A stretch of 64,000 nucleotides of DNA, from assembly GCA_028386065.3 (NCBI GenBank), contig JAKUCV010001512.1:231771-295770 (forward strand), written 5' to 3'. Of this stretch, positions 9,921 through 21,491 are shown piece by piece. The position numbers were made by a program, and so were the translations under genes. Below the pieces are notes generated by a model. The model saw nothing but the letters and a program-made list of their open reading frames with translations, was not told where the DNA came from and searched no databases. Position 1 is the first letter of the stretch; every line of letters begins with the position of its first letter. This DNA comes from Turnera subulata (taxonomy: Eukaryota > Streptophyta > Magnoliopsida > Malpighiales > Passifloraceae).

Positions 9921-10621
9921 CTCTTATGGGGAGCGTGATTACCGTTTTTTATTTTCAAGATTTTGCTTTTTGAATTTTACCATTGCTTTCATTTAATGCT
10001 TTGATACTTTACGCGTTTTTTCGGACTACAACGCCAGAAATTTTCAGCCTTTTTCCATCTCTTGATTTTTTTTCGCTCTGGCTACCTTGTCTTTTCTTTC
10101 ATGGTCATACTATAATTTTCTTGCATCTTTTATCATATGCATCCGTGACCGTTGAGGCTAGATAGACGGGACCACACCTCGAGTAGAGTGCATGTGCGAC
10201 GAGGTCACAGCTGTTCGGACATCATGGAGAGATACGAGACGAGACAGACGTTTTTGGCTCATGCGGACAATTGTGAACAAGTGGGTAACGTTTCTTTCGA
10301 GGGACACAGGACGTGCTCGTGATCGTCACCGTTAGCTGTGCGAGTTACGTTTCGTGATTCGAGGATGTTCACGTTCGATACGAGCACCGTTCATGAAAAC
10401 ATGTTTTGGTTTTAATTTCTTTTTGTTTTGATTTTGTTAAACGAGTTTTAATTTTTGATCTCTTTATATTTGATTTTATAATCTTATTGTTGATTTTTAA
10501 TCTGCCTTAAGATGTTTCGTTTTTCTATTTAACACAAGATTTCGAGACATAAGAGTTTTATTTTAAAGGAAAACTTATTTTATTTATTCATAATAAGGTT
10601 TACAACAGGAGAAGAAGTACT

Positions 10622-10999
10622 CTATTGAGTTACTTGCTTCTCTAGATCTTTTACAATCTTTTGGACATTTTTCATGTGTGGGAACAGCTCCACGCACGCC
10701 AGTTCAATTTGCGCCACCGCTGAGCTGATCTTCCTCAGGGAGACGTTCAGCTGCGTCAGTTTCTGCTGCGGAGTGCTGCTCTCAGCTACCGCCTTGCCTT
10801 TGCGATCTTCAGCCTTCTTGCTGGCACGTTTCTTCCGTCGTTTCGGGGAGACCACCATGTGCTCCTTCAGGCCGATGATGTTGGTTTTGAATCGCTTATT
10901 CGGGGTTTCTTCATCGGAGCTTGTCGGGAAGGCAGTGCCACCGATGTAGCTGTTGTTCTCGGAGTCTGAGGTTGTCCTTGATCGGAGTGGAGAGTCCAT
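10622..10999 (-). CDS. Antisense gene A (large element): small basic protein
   Basis: The complete 125-residue frame runs from ATG (10999) to TGA/TAA-type stop at 10622. It has the same layout as the nested copy: an MDSPLRSRTTSDSEN start, basic stretches (NKRFK, KRRKKRASKKAEDRKGK) likely to be nuclear localisation or nucleic-acid-binding patches, and a C-terminal amphipathic region suited to coiled-coil dimerisation. The last shared residues EKQ are followed directly by GTAACT, which could be a splice donor, so the protein may be longer through an intron. It is coded opposite to the retrotransposon and lies about 190 bp from the 3' LTR. Function is unknown; nuclear targeting is inference from the basic clusters. 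Confidence 0.65.
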   Translation of the reverse strand: MDSPLRSRTTSDSENNSYIGGTAFPTSSDEETPNKRFKTNIIGLKEHMVVSPKRRKKRASKKAEDRKGKAVAESSTPQQKLTQLNVSLRKISSAVAQIELACVELFPHMKNVQKIVKDLEKQVTQ

Positions 11000-11033
11000 G
11001 ACTGTGTGTGAGTATGCCAGTCATGAGATTTGG

Positions 11034-11042
11034 TATTTATAA
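11034..11042 (-). promoter_or_regulatory. TATA box of antisense gene A (large element)
   Basis: TTATAAATA on the minus strand is about 36 bp upstream of the ATG at 10999. Sequence and spacing match the nested copy. Confidence 0.6.
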
Positions 11043-11185
11043 GCGGATGAGATGTCGCTTAAGGGTATAAGCGGTATCTCATGTTGAGGTTGGACACCTG
11101 GCAGAGTGTGCCAGAATCTTATCGTGGTAGGACCCACGGATAAGATGGAATTTCGGGGACGAAATTCTTTTTAAGGTGGGTAGAC

Positions 11186-14100
11186 TGTAACAGCCCGGGT
11201 AAAATTTTTGATTTTTACCGGGACTGTAAAAGTCTTTTTACCGTGATTTACTGTTGAATTAATCTTGGGTAATTAATTTAAGGTAAATCGGGAGTCATTT
11301 TTCGAAACCGAGAGTTTTCCCGCGCTCGTGATTTTCCCGTGGATTTTTCGGAACTAAGTTGGTATTTTTCGGGTTTCGGAATTTCTCGAAAAAACACACC
11401 GGAAAATAACTAAGGAGGTATCAGTTATTTTCTGGTCTGGACCGGACTCGCCCGTAATGCAGACGAAAATTCATTATTGATCTCACATGTTAAATAGTAA
11501 ATTTTTCAATTTTTAAGAAGAAGGCAGCTGGTGGAAGAGGAGAGGAAGAGAGGAAAAAAAAAGAGAGAAAGAAAAAAAAAGAGAGAAAAGAAAGAAGAGA
11601 AAAAAGAGAGGAAAAGAAAAAAAAAAGAGGGAAGAAAAAGAAGAAAAAAAAAAGAAATTGAAATGGAGAGAAAAGAAAAGAAAAGTAGAAGAAAAAAAAG
11701 AGAAAAGAAGTGGGAAGAGGAAGACCGGCCGGCCACCCACCCACGCACCCGATTCACCCGAGCCACCTCCTCCACCGACATCACCATCAGTCACCACCGG
11801 CCACCTGCACCGCAGCCACCGTCTTCCCCACTGCTCGCAACGCCGCCATCTTTCCTTCGTCACGTCACACCACCACCGCTGCCAAGCCGAGCAAGCTCAC
11901 CTTCCGCCGCCAGCACCTCGGCCTCTTCGCAGCGTCACCTTCCAGCCGTCGCCTTCGCCTTCCCCAGCCGTGCCGCCAGTGCTGCTCAGCGCCGTCGCCG
12001 ACCCCTGCAACTCAAGGTGAGCCTTGAGAAGATGCTGACCCGGTTGTGTAATGGTACGGGTCGGGTCTGACCCGGCGTTGTAAGGTGATGGGTTATGTTT
12101 TGGGTTTGTTGGATTTGGGCCTCGCGGATTGGGCCTGGGCCTGGGCTCCTGGGGCTGACCTGTTGGGTTGTTCTGGGCTGGGCATGGGCTTACTGTTCAT
12201 GGCCCAGTCCAGTAAAAAAAAAGAAAAAAAGAAAAGAAATATGTATACTTAATTATTTTCTGGAATAAAATCAATTTTGAAAAAAAATAATATAATTACC
12301 TTGAGAAAATTATGATCTAATTAATTCTGGTATTTTGAAGAAAATATAAATATATATACTTTGATAAATAATTAAGATGTGCTTTGGAAAAACTAATATT
12401 ATTTGGAAATATATATATACCTTGAAAATAATTTCTGGAAATTTAGTATGTACATTATTTCGTCTGGAAAATTGTGGTTGTGGAAACTATATATAGATGT
12501 ACTTTGTAAATTAAAAGTAATTATATTTTATGTTGAAAAATATTATTATGTATACTTAGAAAAAGATAAATACTTTATAAACAATTTCTGAAAATTATAA
12601 ATAGGTTATTATTTTTCTGGAAAAATTATGTAGATTATTATTTTGGAAATTATAGTTATTTTATGAAAATATTTTGGAAAGGAGTTTTAATTAAAGTATG
12701 GTACCGAAATTATATTCGGATATACGAACGGTAAATATTTTCGGTAAATGATAATAATAAAAGATGTGTAACCGGGATGGGATATTTCATAGTATTGGCA
12801 TCATAGAATACCGATTATGTGCATTTATGTGAGTATGTGTCGTTTTGACGTATAGGTTTGGATATCGGGCAGTTTCCCGAGGAGCCGGCGTCGGACCGAT
12901 CATTATTTCCGGAGTTGAGTAATCGGCCAAGGTGAGGATGGATAAACCTTGATATGTGCCCGTAATGTTGTGTGTGTATCTTTGTTGTTTGTGTATTTTT
13001 GTTGTTTGATTGATCTCCTGGAATAATTGTTGACTGTTACCTGATTGCTATGGAATTGTTGATGTTGTTGTTGAATCGTGTCAGACCTGTGTATGTTGTG
13101 TTGGATATATTGCTGAACTGTTAGACATGAATAATTGGTTAACCTCACTTAGACTATTAGCGTCACGGACATTAAGTGTTGGTATGGAGTGGTCTGGTCG
13201 ATGTCTGTGGTTGGGGGTATACCGAATACCCAGTGGCTAGGATATGTCGAATATCCGGTTGGTACGTTGATATTTGTGGTGAGGATATACCAAATACTCA
13301 GTGGCTCGGATATGCCGAATATCCGGTTGGTATGTTGATGTTTGTGGTGAGGGTATACCGAATACCCAGTGGCTCGGATATGCCGAATATCCGGTTGGCA
13401 TGTCGATGCCTGTTTGGATAGTGGCACTACGGACCAGCCAACACTTGATACGTGATAGGGCCAAATTAAAACTGGATAATAAAATTAACTAGACTTAGAA
13501 GGTCACACATAGAAGTATTCGTATGTGTATGGGTTATGATTGTCCCCTTATTTATGTTCTTGGTTATGTTATATTTACGGTGCTTGTTGGCTGATGTGAA
13601 GATGGACTGTTTTGATATGTGACTATTTGCTCTGTTGGATATGCTTTGTTGTTTGATTGAACCGTTGAATTGTGTTTGGATTTACATGACTTGCTGTTTG
13701 TGAATTGGAATTGTTGATATGAAAATAAGTTGAGGAAATGGGCTATTGATTGATGAAAGAGGAATACTTGAGATGACGATATAATTGTCACTTGGAAAGT
13801 AGTGGTACGACTAGATGGTTAGAGACTAGTTCTGTGGTGTCATGGCCGGTTGGTTGGTTGATTGGGGTGTTGACCCCGGATTTGTGATATTGGGATGTTG
13901 ATCCCGGATTTGTGATATTGGGATGTTGATCCCGGATTTGTGATATTGGGATGTTGATCCCGGATTTGTGATATGGGGATGTTGATCCCGGATTGTGGTT
14001 GGGCCTGGCATCCAGAATTAGTTAATAACCAGGTACGACCCTAGCTTGTCCAGTGACGGGCCGGAAGATAAAATTGGTAATAAAAATTAATAAGCATTCT

Positions 14101-14664
14101 TTGGTCTTGGCTTGATATGATTTAGTGAGATTCCTCTGTCGTGCTGTTTGTTGTTGGATTCCTCTGTTTTGTTGTTTGTGTTAGACTCTTCTGTTTTGAT
14201 GGTTGTATTACTTCGAAAGTATTATGGTTGATTATATATCTCTGTTTATCTTTCGTCGGTGAGCGCTTCGGACTCACCCCTCGCCTGCGGGGTTTCATCC
14301 CATAGGATGAGTTGTTTGTAGTGCAGGAACGTACAGGGCAAGCTGATGCGTACCCTCAGGCAGGACTCGGATCCATTAGTTGCATTGGGCCTTGCATATG
14401 TTGTCATGTGAGTCATAAGTCTTCCGCTGTGCATATCGTTAAGTCTTCCGCTGTGCATGTTTTTACTTTTGTTGGGTCATTGGGCCGATTGAGTTATTAC
14501 TGCTGTTATTGATGTGGGGCCGTAGGGCCATACTGCTGTTTATATTTTTGGGCTGTCGAGCCAGGGTTTATGTTTTATACACTGTAAGCTGGGTTGATTG
14601 GTCGGGTTGTCACAGTTTCGGCACGTGTTTACTGTGTACGGTAAATACGGGTCAGGGCGTTTCA
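11186..14664 (+). repeat. 3' LTR (3479 bp) of the large element
   Basis: This direct repeat of 3070-6542 has the canonical TG start and CA end. It contains the same purine tract, C-rich block, 68-bp array (about 13215-13408) and 28-bp array (13864-13996). It is preceded by the polypurine-like AAGGTGGGTAGAC. Confidence 0.9.
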
Positions 14665-16120
14665 AAGAACACCACCGGTTTGAGGTAGAAAATAAAAAAA
14701 AAAATCATATTTTTACTACCATATCAAAATTAATTAAATTGATTAGTGGATTTTTAATAAAGATTATATAAAAAGCTTCATCCTAGACAATACCGTAAAC
14801 ACAATTTTTTTACATTTGGAAGCCTGAGGCACCTAAACTACCTAAACTACTACTACCCCATCCTAATCCAAACTAAATTAACACCCGCACCCGGACTCGA
14901 ACCCGGGTGGCCTCCATGACCGGAGGACTTGATGCCAACCCGACCAAGAGGTCGAAGGCGTTTCACACAATTAAAGAGAGACTATTTGTTATAGAACTGT
15001 CATGTGATATAGGCTGTGTATTCTAATCAAAAACAAAGGCTGATTATTGGCTTAATGTTGTGTTCATTTTGTTTGATTAATATTTCCATATTGTTAGTTA
15101 GTATGCTCCAATATCTAAATTATAAATTATAACATTTGAGCGTTAATTCGTTTCTTATACAAACATTTGAGTTGATTCTAGAACTATAGAAAAAATTATT
15201 GAGAAATTCAAATAGATATTAAAACTGTACATTTTTTTGGATTTGTTTGAATTATTTTTAGAATTAAAAGTATGATTCACATCGAGAAATTTTTATCTTA
15301 TCAAATCATGCAAGGATAATGCTAAAACTACACAGTATATATCTCTCACATCAACACGTATATTGTCCGGCACCAACATATTTGGGAAAATGGAAAGAAT
15401 ACTATACCTTAGCCAAAACGTTTCAATTTGTTACCGTAAGATATATTAAACATATACACAAATCGAGGATTGGGTAAATTCTTACTAATGGCATAATTAT
15501 TTACTATTGAATAATTATAATGGATAAAAATTTCTTTTCTACCCAGGGGAAGAAACAGAACCCTTATAATTGGCTGGAAGATAAATAAGCGATCAGCATG
15601 CCTCCTAATACAACTTTTAAATAATATTCTTTACTCAAATAATATTGCAGCGTATTTATAAGTTATTTTTCCTATCTGTTTGGTTTTCTTTAACAGTAAA
15701 GTGCATGTACAAAAAGAAATGCCAAATGAGTGCAATTCTTTTAGGATTTAGGGTTTAACATAAAAAAGATTAAATTGACCGGTGATTTATATTCCACAGA
15801 GATTTGATCTGCAAATAAAAAGAGTAAATGACAACTGAATGAACTTTAAAGAAGAACGAGAACAACTGATTGAGGTAGAAAATATTTAAAAAAAAATCAC
15901 ATTTTTTACCGTATTTTGGAAAACATTTTTCTACTGACATCTGATAAAAATCAAAGATTTGATTAGATTGATTAGTCGATTATAAAAAAAAAAAAAACAT
16001 AAACAGTCCTAAAGTTGCAAGGATTGGGCGCCGACCTTCTGAATGGGGCCGACTTATACTTTTTATATATATGTGTTACAACACATTAGCATTCTAACAT
16101 TGGTATTAGCTAGCGTAACC
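14665..16120. other. Intergenic, with a diverged duplicate of the retrotransposon insertion site
   Basis: There is no gene. Sequence at about 15815-15985 resembles the joined flanks of the large element: AAAGAACGAGAA (left flank) followed by TTGAGGTAGAAAAT and a GATTAGT stretch (right flank). It looks like an unoccupied duplicate of the target site. A tRNA-like SINE head lies at 14886-14962. The rest is AT-rich. Confidence 0.6.
14886..14962 (-). repeat. tRNA-derived SINE-like head
   Basis: On the minus strand it has an anticodon-arm-like hairpin (CCTCC...GGAGG), a perfect T-arm with B box (GGTTCGAGTCC) and an A-box-like TTGGTCGGGTTGG. No acceptor stem pairs, so it is a SINE promoter remnant and not a working tRNA gene. 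Confidence 0.5.
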
Positions 16121-17398
16121 ATGGTGCCACCTGGATTCCCACCTGGCTTTCGCTTCTGCCCTACAGAAGAGGAGCTTGTGAGGTATTTACTGATGATGGT
16201 CAGAGGAATGCTGCACATCAACATCAACATCAACTTCTCTGATGTTTACGGCGAGAAACCGCCTTGGGAGATTTGCGGTGGAATACAAAATTTTCACTGT
16301 TTTACGAAGTTAAACCGGGTTAGCCCCAAGAAGGTCTGCAGGTCCGCTGCCGGTGGGGAGTGGCATGGCAACACTTCCGGCGCCGATATCGTGGATAGTC
16401 AAACCCAGCAAGTAATCGGTTCAAGGAAAGTTTTCTCGTTCAGGGAAAAGAAAGGCAGGGATGGAGTTTCTTCAAGAAAACGCACCAAGAACGACGTCGG
16501 AGACAAGTGGAACATGCATGAGTATTCTCTCGCCGGTGCTTCTCTAATTGGCTTGGATGACAAGTACAAAGATTACGTCCTCTGTGTAATCTCGAGGAGC
16601 AACCATGGCCGCCAAAGAAAGAAGCAAAAGAAAGAATCAGGGTTTGTTGCTGATAGTGATCATACCCACGAGTATGAAGCAAGCCTTGGAAGCCAAGATT
16701 CTGGGCCGAGCACAGCCGCGTCGGTTCCATCAGATGCTTTTGTCGATTCTCCTCCGGCGGCAAACAATACACCTTGGGATCTGGTCCCATCAGACAGTGT
16801 TGCTGATTCCACAGAGACGATCATTCCAGGTTTCTACGAGCAAAACCAGGTGGAAAACCTTGAAGTCGGTGATGATCTGGGGTTTCTTGACTTGCTGCTC
16901 TTCCAGGAACAAGAACCAGAACCAGAACCGATTGCTCTTCCCTGCCCGGAATCGGAACCAGAACCGCTGGATCTCCATGATTCCCGTCTGGGTTATGGCC
17001 AAGAAAACGAACCAGAGAAAGAATTAGGGTTTGCTGCTGATCCCCAAGAGTGTGAACCAAGCCTTGGAAGCCAAGATTCTGGGCCAAACACGGCCGCGTC
17101 AGTTCCACCAGATACTTTTGCCGATTCTCCTCCAGCGGCAAAGAATACAGCTTCGGAATCCTGTAGCTTTGGTGATTTCACGGAGACAAATACTGATGCA
17201 TTCTTTCCACCGATTGATTTTACTGATCTCTACGAGCAAACCCAGATGGAAAACCTTGAAGTCGGTGATCAGTCACCAGGGTTTCTTGACTTTCTTCTCT
17301 GCCCAGATGTACCAGAACCGCTCCATATCCATGATTGGCGTCTGGATTCAGTAGAATGCAATGCCATGATGGCTGATTATTTGTCCAATTTGTCCTAG
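16121..17398 (+). CDS. Divergent NAC-domain-like protein
   Basis: A single-exon frame of 425 codons starts at the ATG in good context (AACCATGG); an upstream in-frame ATG at 16043 adds 26 unrelated residues. Residues 1-20 hold the NAC subdomain A signature (PPGFPPGFRFCPTEEELV). Later pieces fit subdomain B (VYGEKPPWEI) and the end of subdomain D (KWNMHEYSL), but subdomains C and D are strongly altered: the usual GYWKATG core is replaced by GEWHGNTSGAD. A basic cluster (RQRKKQKK, about 190) follows. The C-terminal half contains an internal duplication of about 150 residues (SLGSQDSGP, SVP and LEVGD each occur twice) with acidic Asp/Glu/Pro-rich segments like plant activation domains. DNA binding is uncertain. 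The lack of introns and the divergence suggest a rapidly evolving lineage or a retrocopy. Confidence 0.75.
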   Translation: MVPPGFPPGFRFCPTEEELVRYLLMMVRGMLHINININFSDVYGEKPPWEICGGIQNFHCFTKLNRVSPKKVCRSAAGGEWHGNTSGADIVDSQTQQVIGSRKVFSFREKKGRDGVSSRKRTKNDVGDKWNMHEYSLAGASLIGLDDKYKDYVLCVISRSNHGRQRKKQKKESGFVADSDHTHEYEASLGSQDSGPSTAASVPSDAFVDSPPAANNTPWDLVPSDSVADSTETIIPGFYEQNQVENLEVGDDLGFLDLLLFQEQEPEPEPIALPCPESEPEPLDLHDSRLGYGQENEPEKELGFAADPQECEPSLGSQDSGPNTAASVPPDTFADSPPAAKNTASESCSFGDFTETNTDAFFPPIDFTDLYEQTQMENLEVGDQSPGFLDFLLCPDVPEPLHIHDWRLDSVECNAMMADYLSNLS

Positions 17399-18107
17399 GA
17401 AGGTGGTTGAAAGGACTCCACCGCACAAGTGTAAACTAATTTTGGTATCGAACTAGTTAGAGATTTACAGTACTTTGGCTGGTCTGTCATTAATTACTGT
17501 TTTTGTAAAACTCCAAGTGGGGGTTAACGGTTTGTATCCAATAATGGCTTAAGATTGAATAAATGATCTTATCAGTTCGTTTGTTCCCATAAATATGGTA
17601 GTTAATTAGGTTCAAGGTTGCAATGTCGTTTTTACCCATTTTATGTAACTCACACACATCCTTTTGCATTCCTTCGAATGTAAACCCAGTTGATACAGAA
17701 AGAGGAAAACATTGAGAACTATTGTCATACCACTCTTTTGGTGTTAATATTGAAGTCATGAACATGCACTTAAGCGCATAGCTGAGAAAGAAGGGGCTCA
17801 AAAAAATTGCTAGCCATGAGAATCACACAGCTTTCGATCCTTGTAATTAAGAAAAAGTATAAAAAATTTGAAATCCATTGCTTTATTGGTTGAGAAATCG
17901 GCACATAATACATTAAGGGTGCTTCCAGTGAGAGATTGATACATCAAACTCCAACCATTCATCAAAAAGAACACAAGGACCAACATAAGCTTCAAACAAA
18001 ACTAAAAATAACAGCTAACCTACAAAAACAACAAAATAAAAAGCCATTTTCCTTCTCTTTTCCAAGGAGGTAGAAGTAAAAGTTCAAATATATCAGAGTA
18101 TTTAGAC
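17399..18107. other. Convergent intergenic region: 3' ends of the NAC-like and SHMT genes
   Basis: This is AT-rich DNA with no other gene seen. The 3' untranslated regions of both convergent neighbours should lie here. Confidence 0.6.
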
Positions 18108-20679
18108 CTAATCCTTGTACTTCATCTCAGACATCTGAAACCCAGGCATCTCAAAGGATCCTGCAAACTTCTCAACATCTGCCTTGAGCGCTTCAATATC
18201 CTTGTTGTTTACCAGACCCTTGTTGAAGTCCTTTAGGAGCTTTCCATGCTCCTTTTGGATGCTCAAGGTGATGGTCACGGCACGATGGAGGAATTCTCCA
18301 ATCTGCTCGAAATCCTTCTCAACCAGCCCTCTTGAAGTCATGGCTGGGGCGCCTGTAAACAGAAATACCAATTTTGTCAATTAAACATCCTGCCTCCAGT
18401 GTTCCCAAAACATCAGTAAGTAAAACTTGTGACCAAGCTTATACTGTATCCAGAGTACAGAAACATGCTTCATGTTCCAGAGTCTAAAGCCTCAACAAAC
18501 AAATTAAACACTAGGAGTAAGGGGGAGTTCCTACCGATTCTTACACCTCCGGGAGCCAAAGCACTGCTGTCACCAAACACAGCATTCTTGTTTACAGTGA
18601 TGTTGCACAGGTCGCACAGCTTCTCAACCTTGTTGCCTGCAAGACCAGTAAGAAAGAATCAAATTTTGCTATAAACATAGTCACTGGACATGATCCAACA
18701 AAGTAATTCTTCCCTTACCAGTTAAACCAAGAGGTCTAAGATCCCACAGAACAAGGTGGTTCTCAGTTCCACCTGTGACTAGCTTGTAATCCTTGCTCAT
18801 CAAGTAGTTTCCAAGGGCAACAGCGTTAGCCTTGACTTGTTTGGCATAGGCCTTGAACCCAGGGCTGATGGCCTGCTTCAATGCAACAGCCAGAGCAGCA
18901 ATCTGGTGATTGTGGGGACCACCTTGAAGAGCAGGGAAAACAGAGAAGTTGATCTTGTCTTCAAAATCATAAACCGCATCCTCAGGCTGGCCCTTCTTGG
19001 CAGGTTTTGGGCCCTTTCTGTAGAAAATCATACCAGACCTTGGGCCCCTCAAACTTTTGTGGGTAGTGGTTGTGACAATGTCACAGTACTCGAAGGGGTT
19101 GTTAGCTTCCTACAGCCGAAAAGAACAGTGCAAATTACCACAACACCTTGATATCCAAGTCAACATTAGGTAAGCAACACAATAGAAAGACACAAAGGAA
19201 GTATGCTTCTTGTAACACACATCGGATTTGTGAAACATGTTTTGGTTTTAAAAAAAAGCATAGTACCATGCCGCATACATATAAATCAAACAAATAAGAC
19301 ATAGAAAACATATTTCTCTATGCCATCCCAATCTCAGATCTGAAAACTCCACTAACTCTTCACTAGCAAACAAGTTCAACACAACGGCAGTTATCTAAAA
19401 AATGTTAAGCTCAGGTCGACTTCGAAGTATTAAATCAGACTAGCTCCATAATGCTGACAAGAATGCAATCTTCCAAAACTGTTATGTCAATCAAAAGATC
19501 CATCACATGAGCAAGCAATCTCCCAATGGTGATCGACAACTCCAAAAATTCATGCCTAATGCAAGTGATGACCACTATATGTTTTAAATCCCCGAAGCAA
19601 TCAGCCACATCCCAATCATTAAAGTCCAAATCTTTTAGATATGCAAAATTTTCTCACCAAAAGCCAGTATCCAATCCTAAGCAACCTATAAAATAACATA
19701 CTATAGCCAACCAAGGAAAAAAAACAACCGCAAAAGCTCATATTTCAAAGCTTCAAAGTTGCATGCAACAGAAAGAAAAACAGAGGTACCATTAAAATAA
19801 CCAACAATAAGAGAGAGCAAAAAAACATTAAGATCCACAAGCTAAAATGTTAGAGACAGAGTGTAAAGCTCAAGTTAAGAGAATCCAGACAGATCTATGA
19901 AGATCAAATGCAACAAAACTACACAAAGCCCAGATCCAATCCCAAAACGAACAAACAGATACCGATCCAAAGGGGCTACAAAACAGATAAATGATATATA
20001 CCTGAGCAGCAACAAGGCCACTAATGTGAGCCATGTCACAGAGCAAGAGGGCACCACACTTGTCCGCCACAGCCCTGAAGCGAGAATAATCCCAATCCCT
20101 GGGGTAGGCGCTTCCTCCGCAGATAATCAACTTGGGCCTGAAATCCAAGGCCTTCTCTTCCAGCTTATCGTAATCCAAATACCCGGTCTGGGAATTCACC
20201 TTATACGGCAAGCTCTCGAAGTAAATGGAGGTGGCGGAGATCTTCTTCCCCCCGGAGGTGTAGTAGCCGTGGGTGAGGTGGCCGCCGGAGGGGAGGTCGA
20301 GGCCCATGATGCGGTCGTGGGGCTGGAGGACGGCGGTGTAGGCGGCGAAGTTGGCCGGGGAGCCGGAGTAGGGCTGGACGTTAACCCCCCACTTGGTTGG
20401 GTCGAGGTGGAAGGCCTGGAGGGCGCGGGAGCGGCAGAGGTTCTCGATCTCGTCGATGAACTCGTTGCCGCCGTAGTAGCGGTTGCCGGGCATCCCTTCG
20501 GAGTACTTGTTGGTGAGGGCGCTCCCGAGGGCCTCGATGACGGCGAAGGAGGTGAAGTTCTCGGAGGCGATGAGCTCGATCCCCCGGCATTGGCGCCGCT
20601 TCTCCTTCTCGATCAGGTCGTGGATCTCCGGGTCCACGGTCACCAGAGGGGTGTTACCCCATGAGGATACTGGATCCAT
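18108..20679 (-). CDS. Cytosolic serine hydroxymethyltransferase
   Basis: This PLP enzyme converts serine and tetrahydrofolate to glycine and methylene-tetrahydrofolate. Four exons with GT-AG borders: 20679-20002, 19109-18719, 18636-18535 and 18352-18108. The joined frame is 471 residues, the usual length for the plant cytosolic form. There is no transit peptide: the protein starts [12 protein letters not shown], with the mature-enzyme region directly following. Visible signatures include [33 protein letters not shown], the [11 protein letters not shown] segment, and [15 protein letters not shown] with the PLP-binding Lys. The C-terminus ends SEMKYKD. Exon 1 carries 226 codons and is GC-rich at third positions compared with later exons. 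The 892-bp intron 1 holds no other gene. A CT-rich leader lies upstream of 20679. Orthologues are SHM4-type genes; the family call is firm. Confidence 0.97.
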
Positions 20680-21474
20680 AACTATAACTAAAAAGAGAGT
20701 GTGAAATCAGATAGAGAGAGAAGAGAGAGGGAGGGAGGGAGTGAGGTGGAGGGAAATGGAGCGGAGTACGAGTGTGTGAAGAGATGGGCAGGTGTTGGTT
20801 TAATAAAGAAGAGAGTGAGTTGGTTAAAGAGATAAGGAAATTACCGGATTGGGCTTGGTTAGGTGTGGTTTTCACTATTAAGGCCTCTGGTTTTCTTAAG
20901 GTCTGGTTGGCACCACTCGAGCCACAGGGGCTTGGAGTTTAGGATTTTTTTATAAAAAAAAAAAAGAGTTATTAAGGGATAAATAAGCCTGTGTGCGATC
21001 GAACTGTGATTGTTCTAATGGTTATCAAGTAGTGTCAAATTTCAACAAAAAAAGAAATCGAAGTAGTGTCAAATGTTTGGTTATAGAACATATTGAAGCT
21101 GTCAAAAAATTGAACTTTTTGCATATATTTGCATCATTTCCTATCTTCTGTGTATGCTTGCTTATACAAATTGAAAAATTGGTGATGTCGGTATGGATTT
21201 CTACCTTTTTGAGTTCTACTTGTTGCCCCTTTTATGGTTTTTATAACATGGAATGCATTTAATTCCATCTTTGAGGAAATGGCCCTAGCTAGGGAAAAAA
21301 ATGTATGGTTTAGGATGGAATGTGCGCTACCGACATTAACAGATTAGACTGAAATTTATCATTGCACAGTGCAGGATACAAACATTACACACACATACAT
21401 TATTTACGTCCCTACCTAGTCAATTCTATTGCCTCTTTTGGGTGGCGATATTTCATTTCCCTAAATTGGAGTAA
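20680..21474. other. SHMT upstream region
   Basis: It contains a CT/GA-rich stretch (20700-20830, the probable SHMT leader and core promoter on the minus strand) followed by AT-rich DNA. No gene is seen. Confidence 0.55.
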
Positions 21475-21491
21475 CTTTGGAGCTGGAAATT

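Larger units (their letters stand above)
3070..14664 (+). mobile_element. Large non-autonomous LTR retrotransposon with antisense genes
   Basis: Two ~3.47-kb direct repeats (3070-6542 and 11186-14664) begin T(G/A)TAACAGCCCGGG and end GGGCGTTTCA. The left LTR is followed at once by a primer-binding-like site (TGGTAGCGGAGC at 6546) and the right LTR is preceded by AAGGTGGGTAGAC (about 11171-11185), a polypurine-like tract in the position typical of plant Ty3/gypsy elements. Flanks GAGAA (3065-3069) and AAGAA (14665-14669) differ by one base and probably represent the target duplication. The interior lacks gag, protease, reverse transcriptase and integrase, so movement would need a helper. It carries two minus-strand genes instead, A (10999-10622) and B (9809-6820). 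Gene B is interrupted by the nested element at 7264-9565. Interval 9830-10621 between the genes holds no further coding sequence. Confidence 0.9.

Noticed and set aside
14886..14962. Possible tRNA gene
   Set aside because: T-arm and anticodon-like hairpin exist but no acceptor stem pairs. Better explained as a SINE head.
19897..20664. 255-codon ORF on the plus strand
   Set aside because: Antisense shadow of the GC-rich first exon of SHMT, with Gly/Val-rich composition and no domain.
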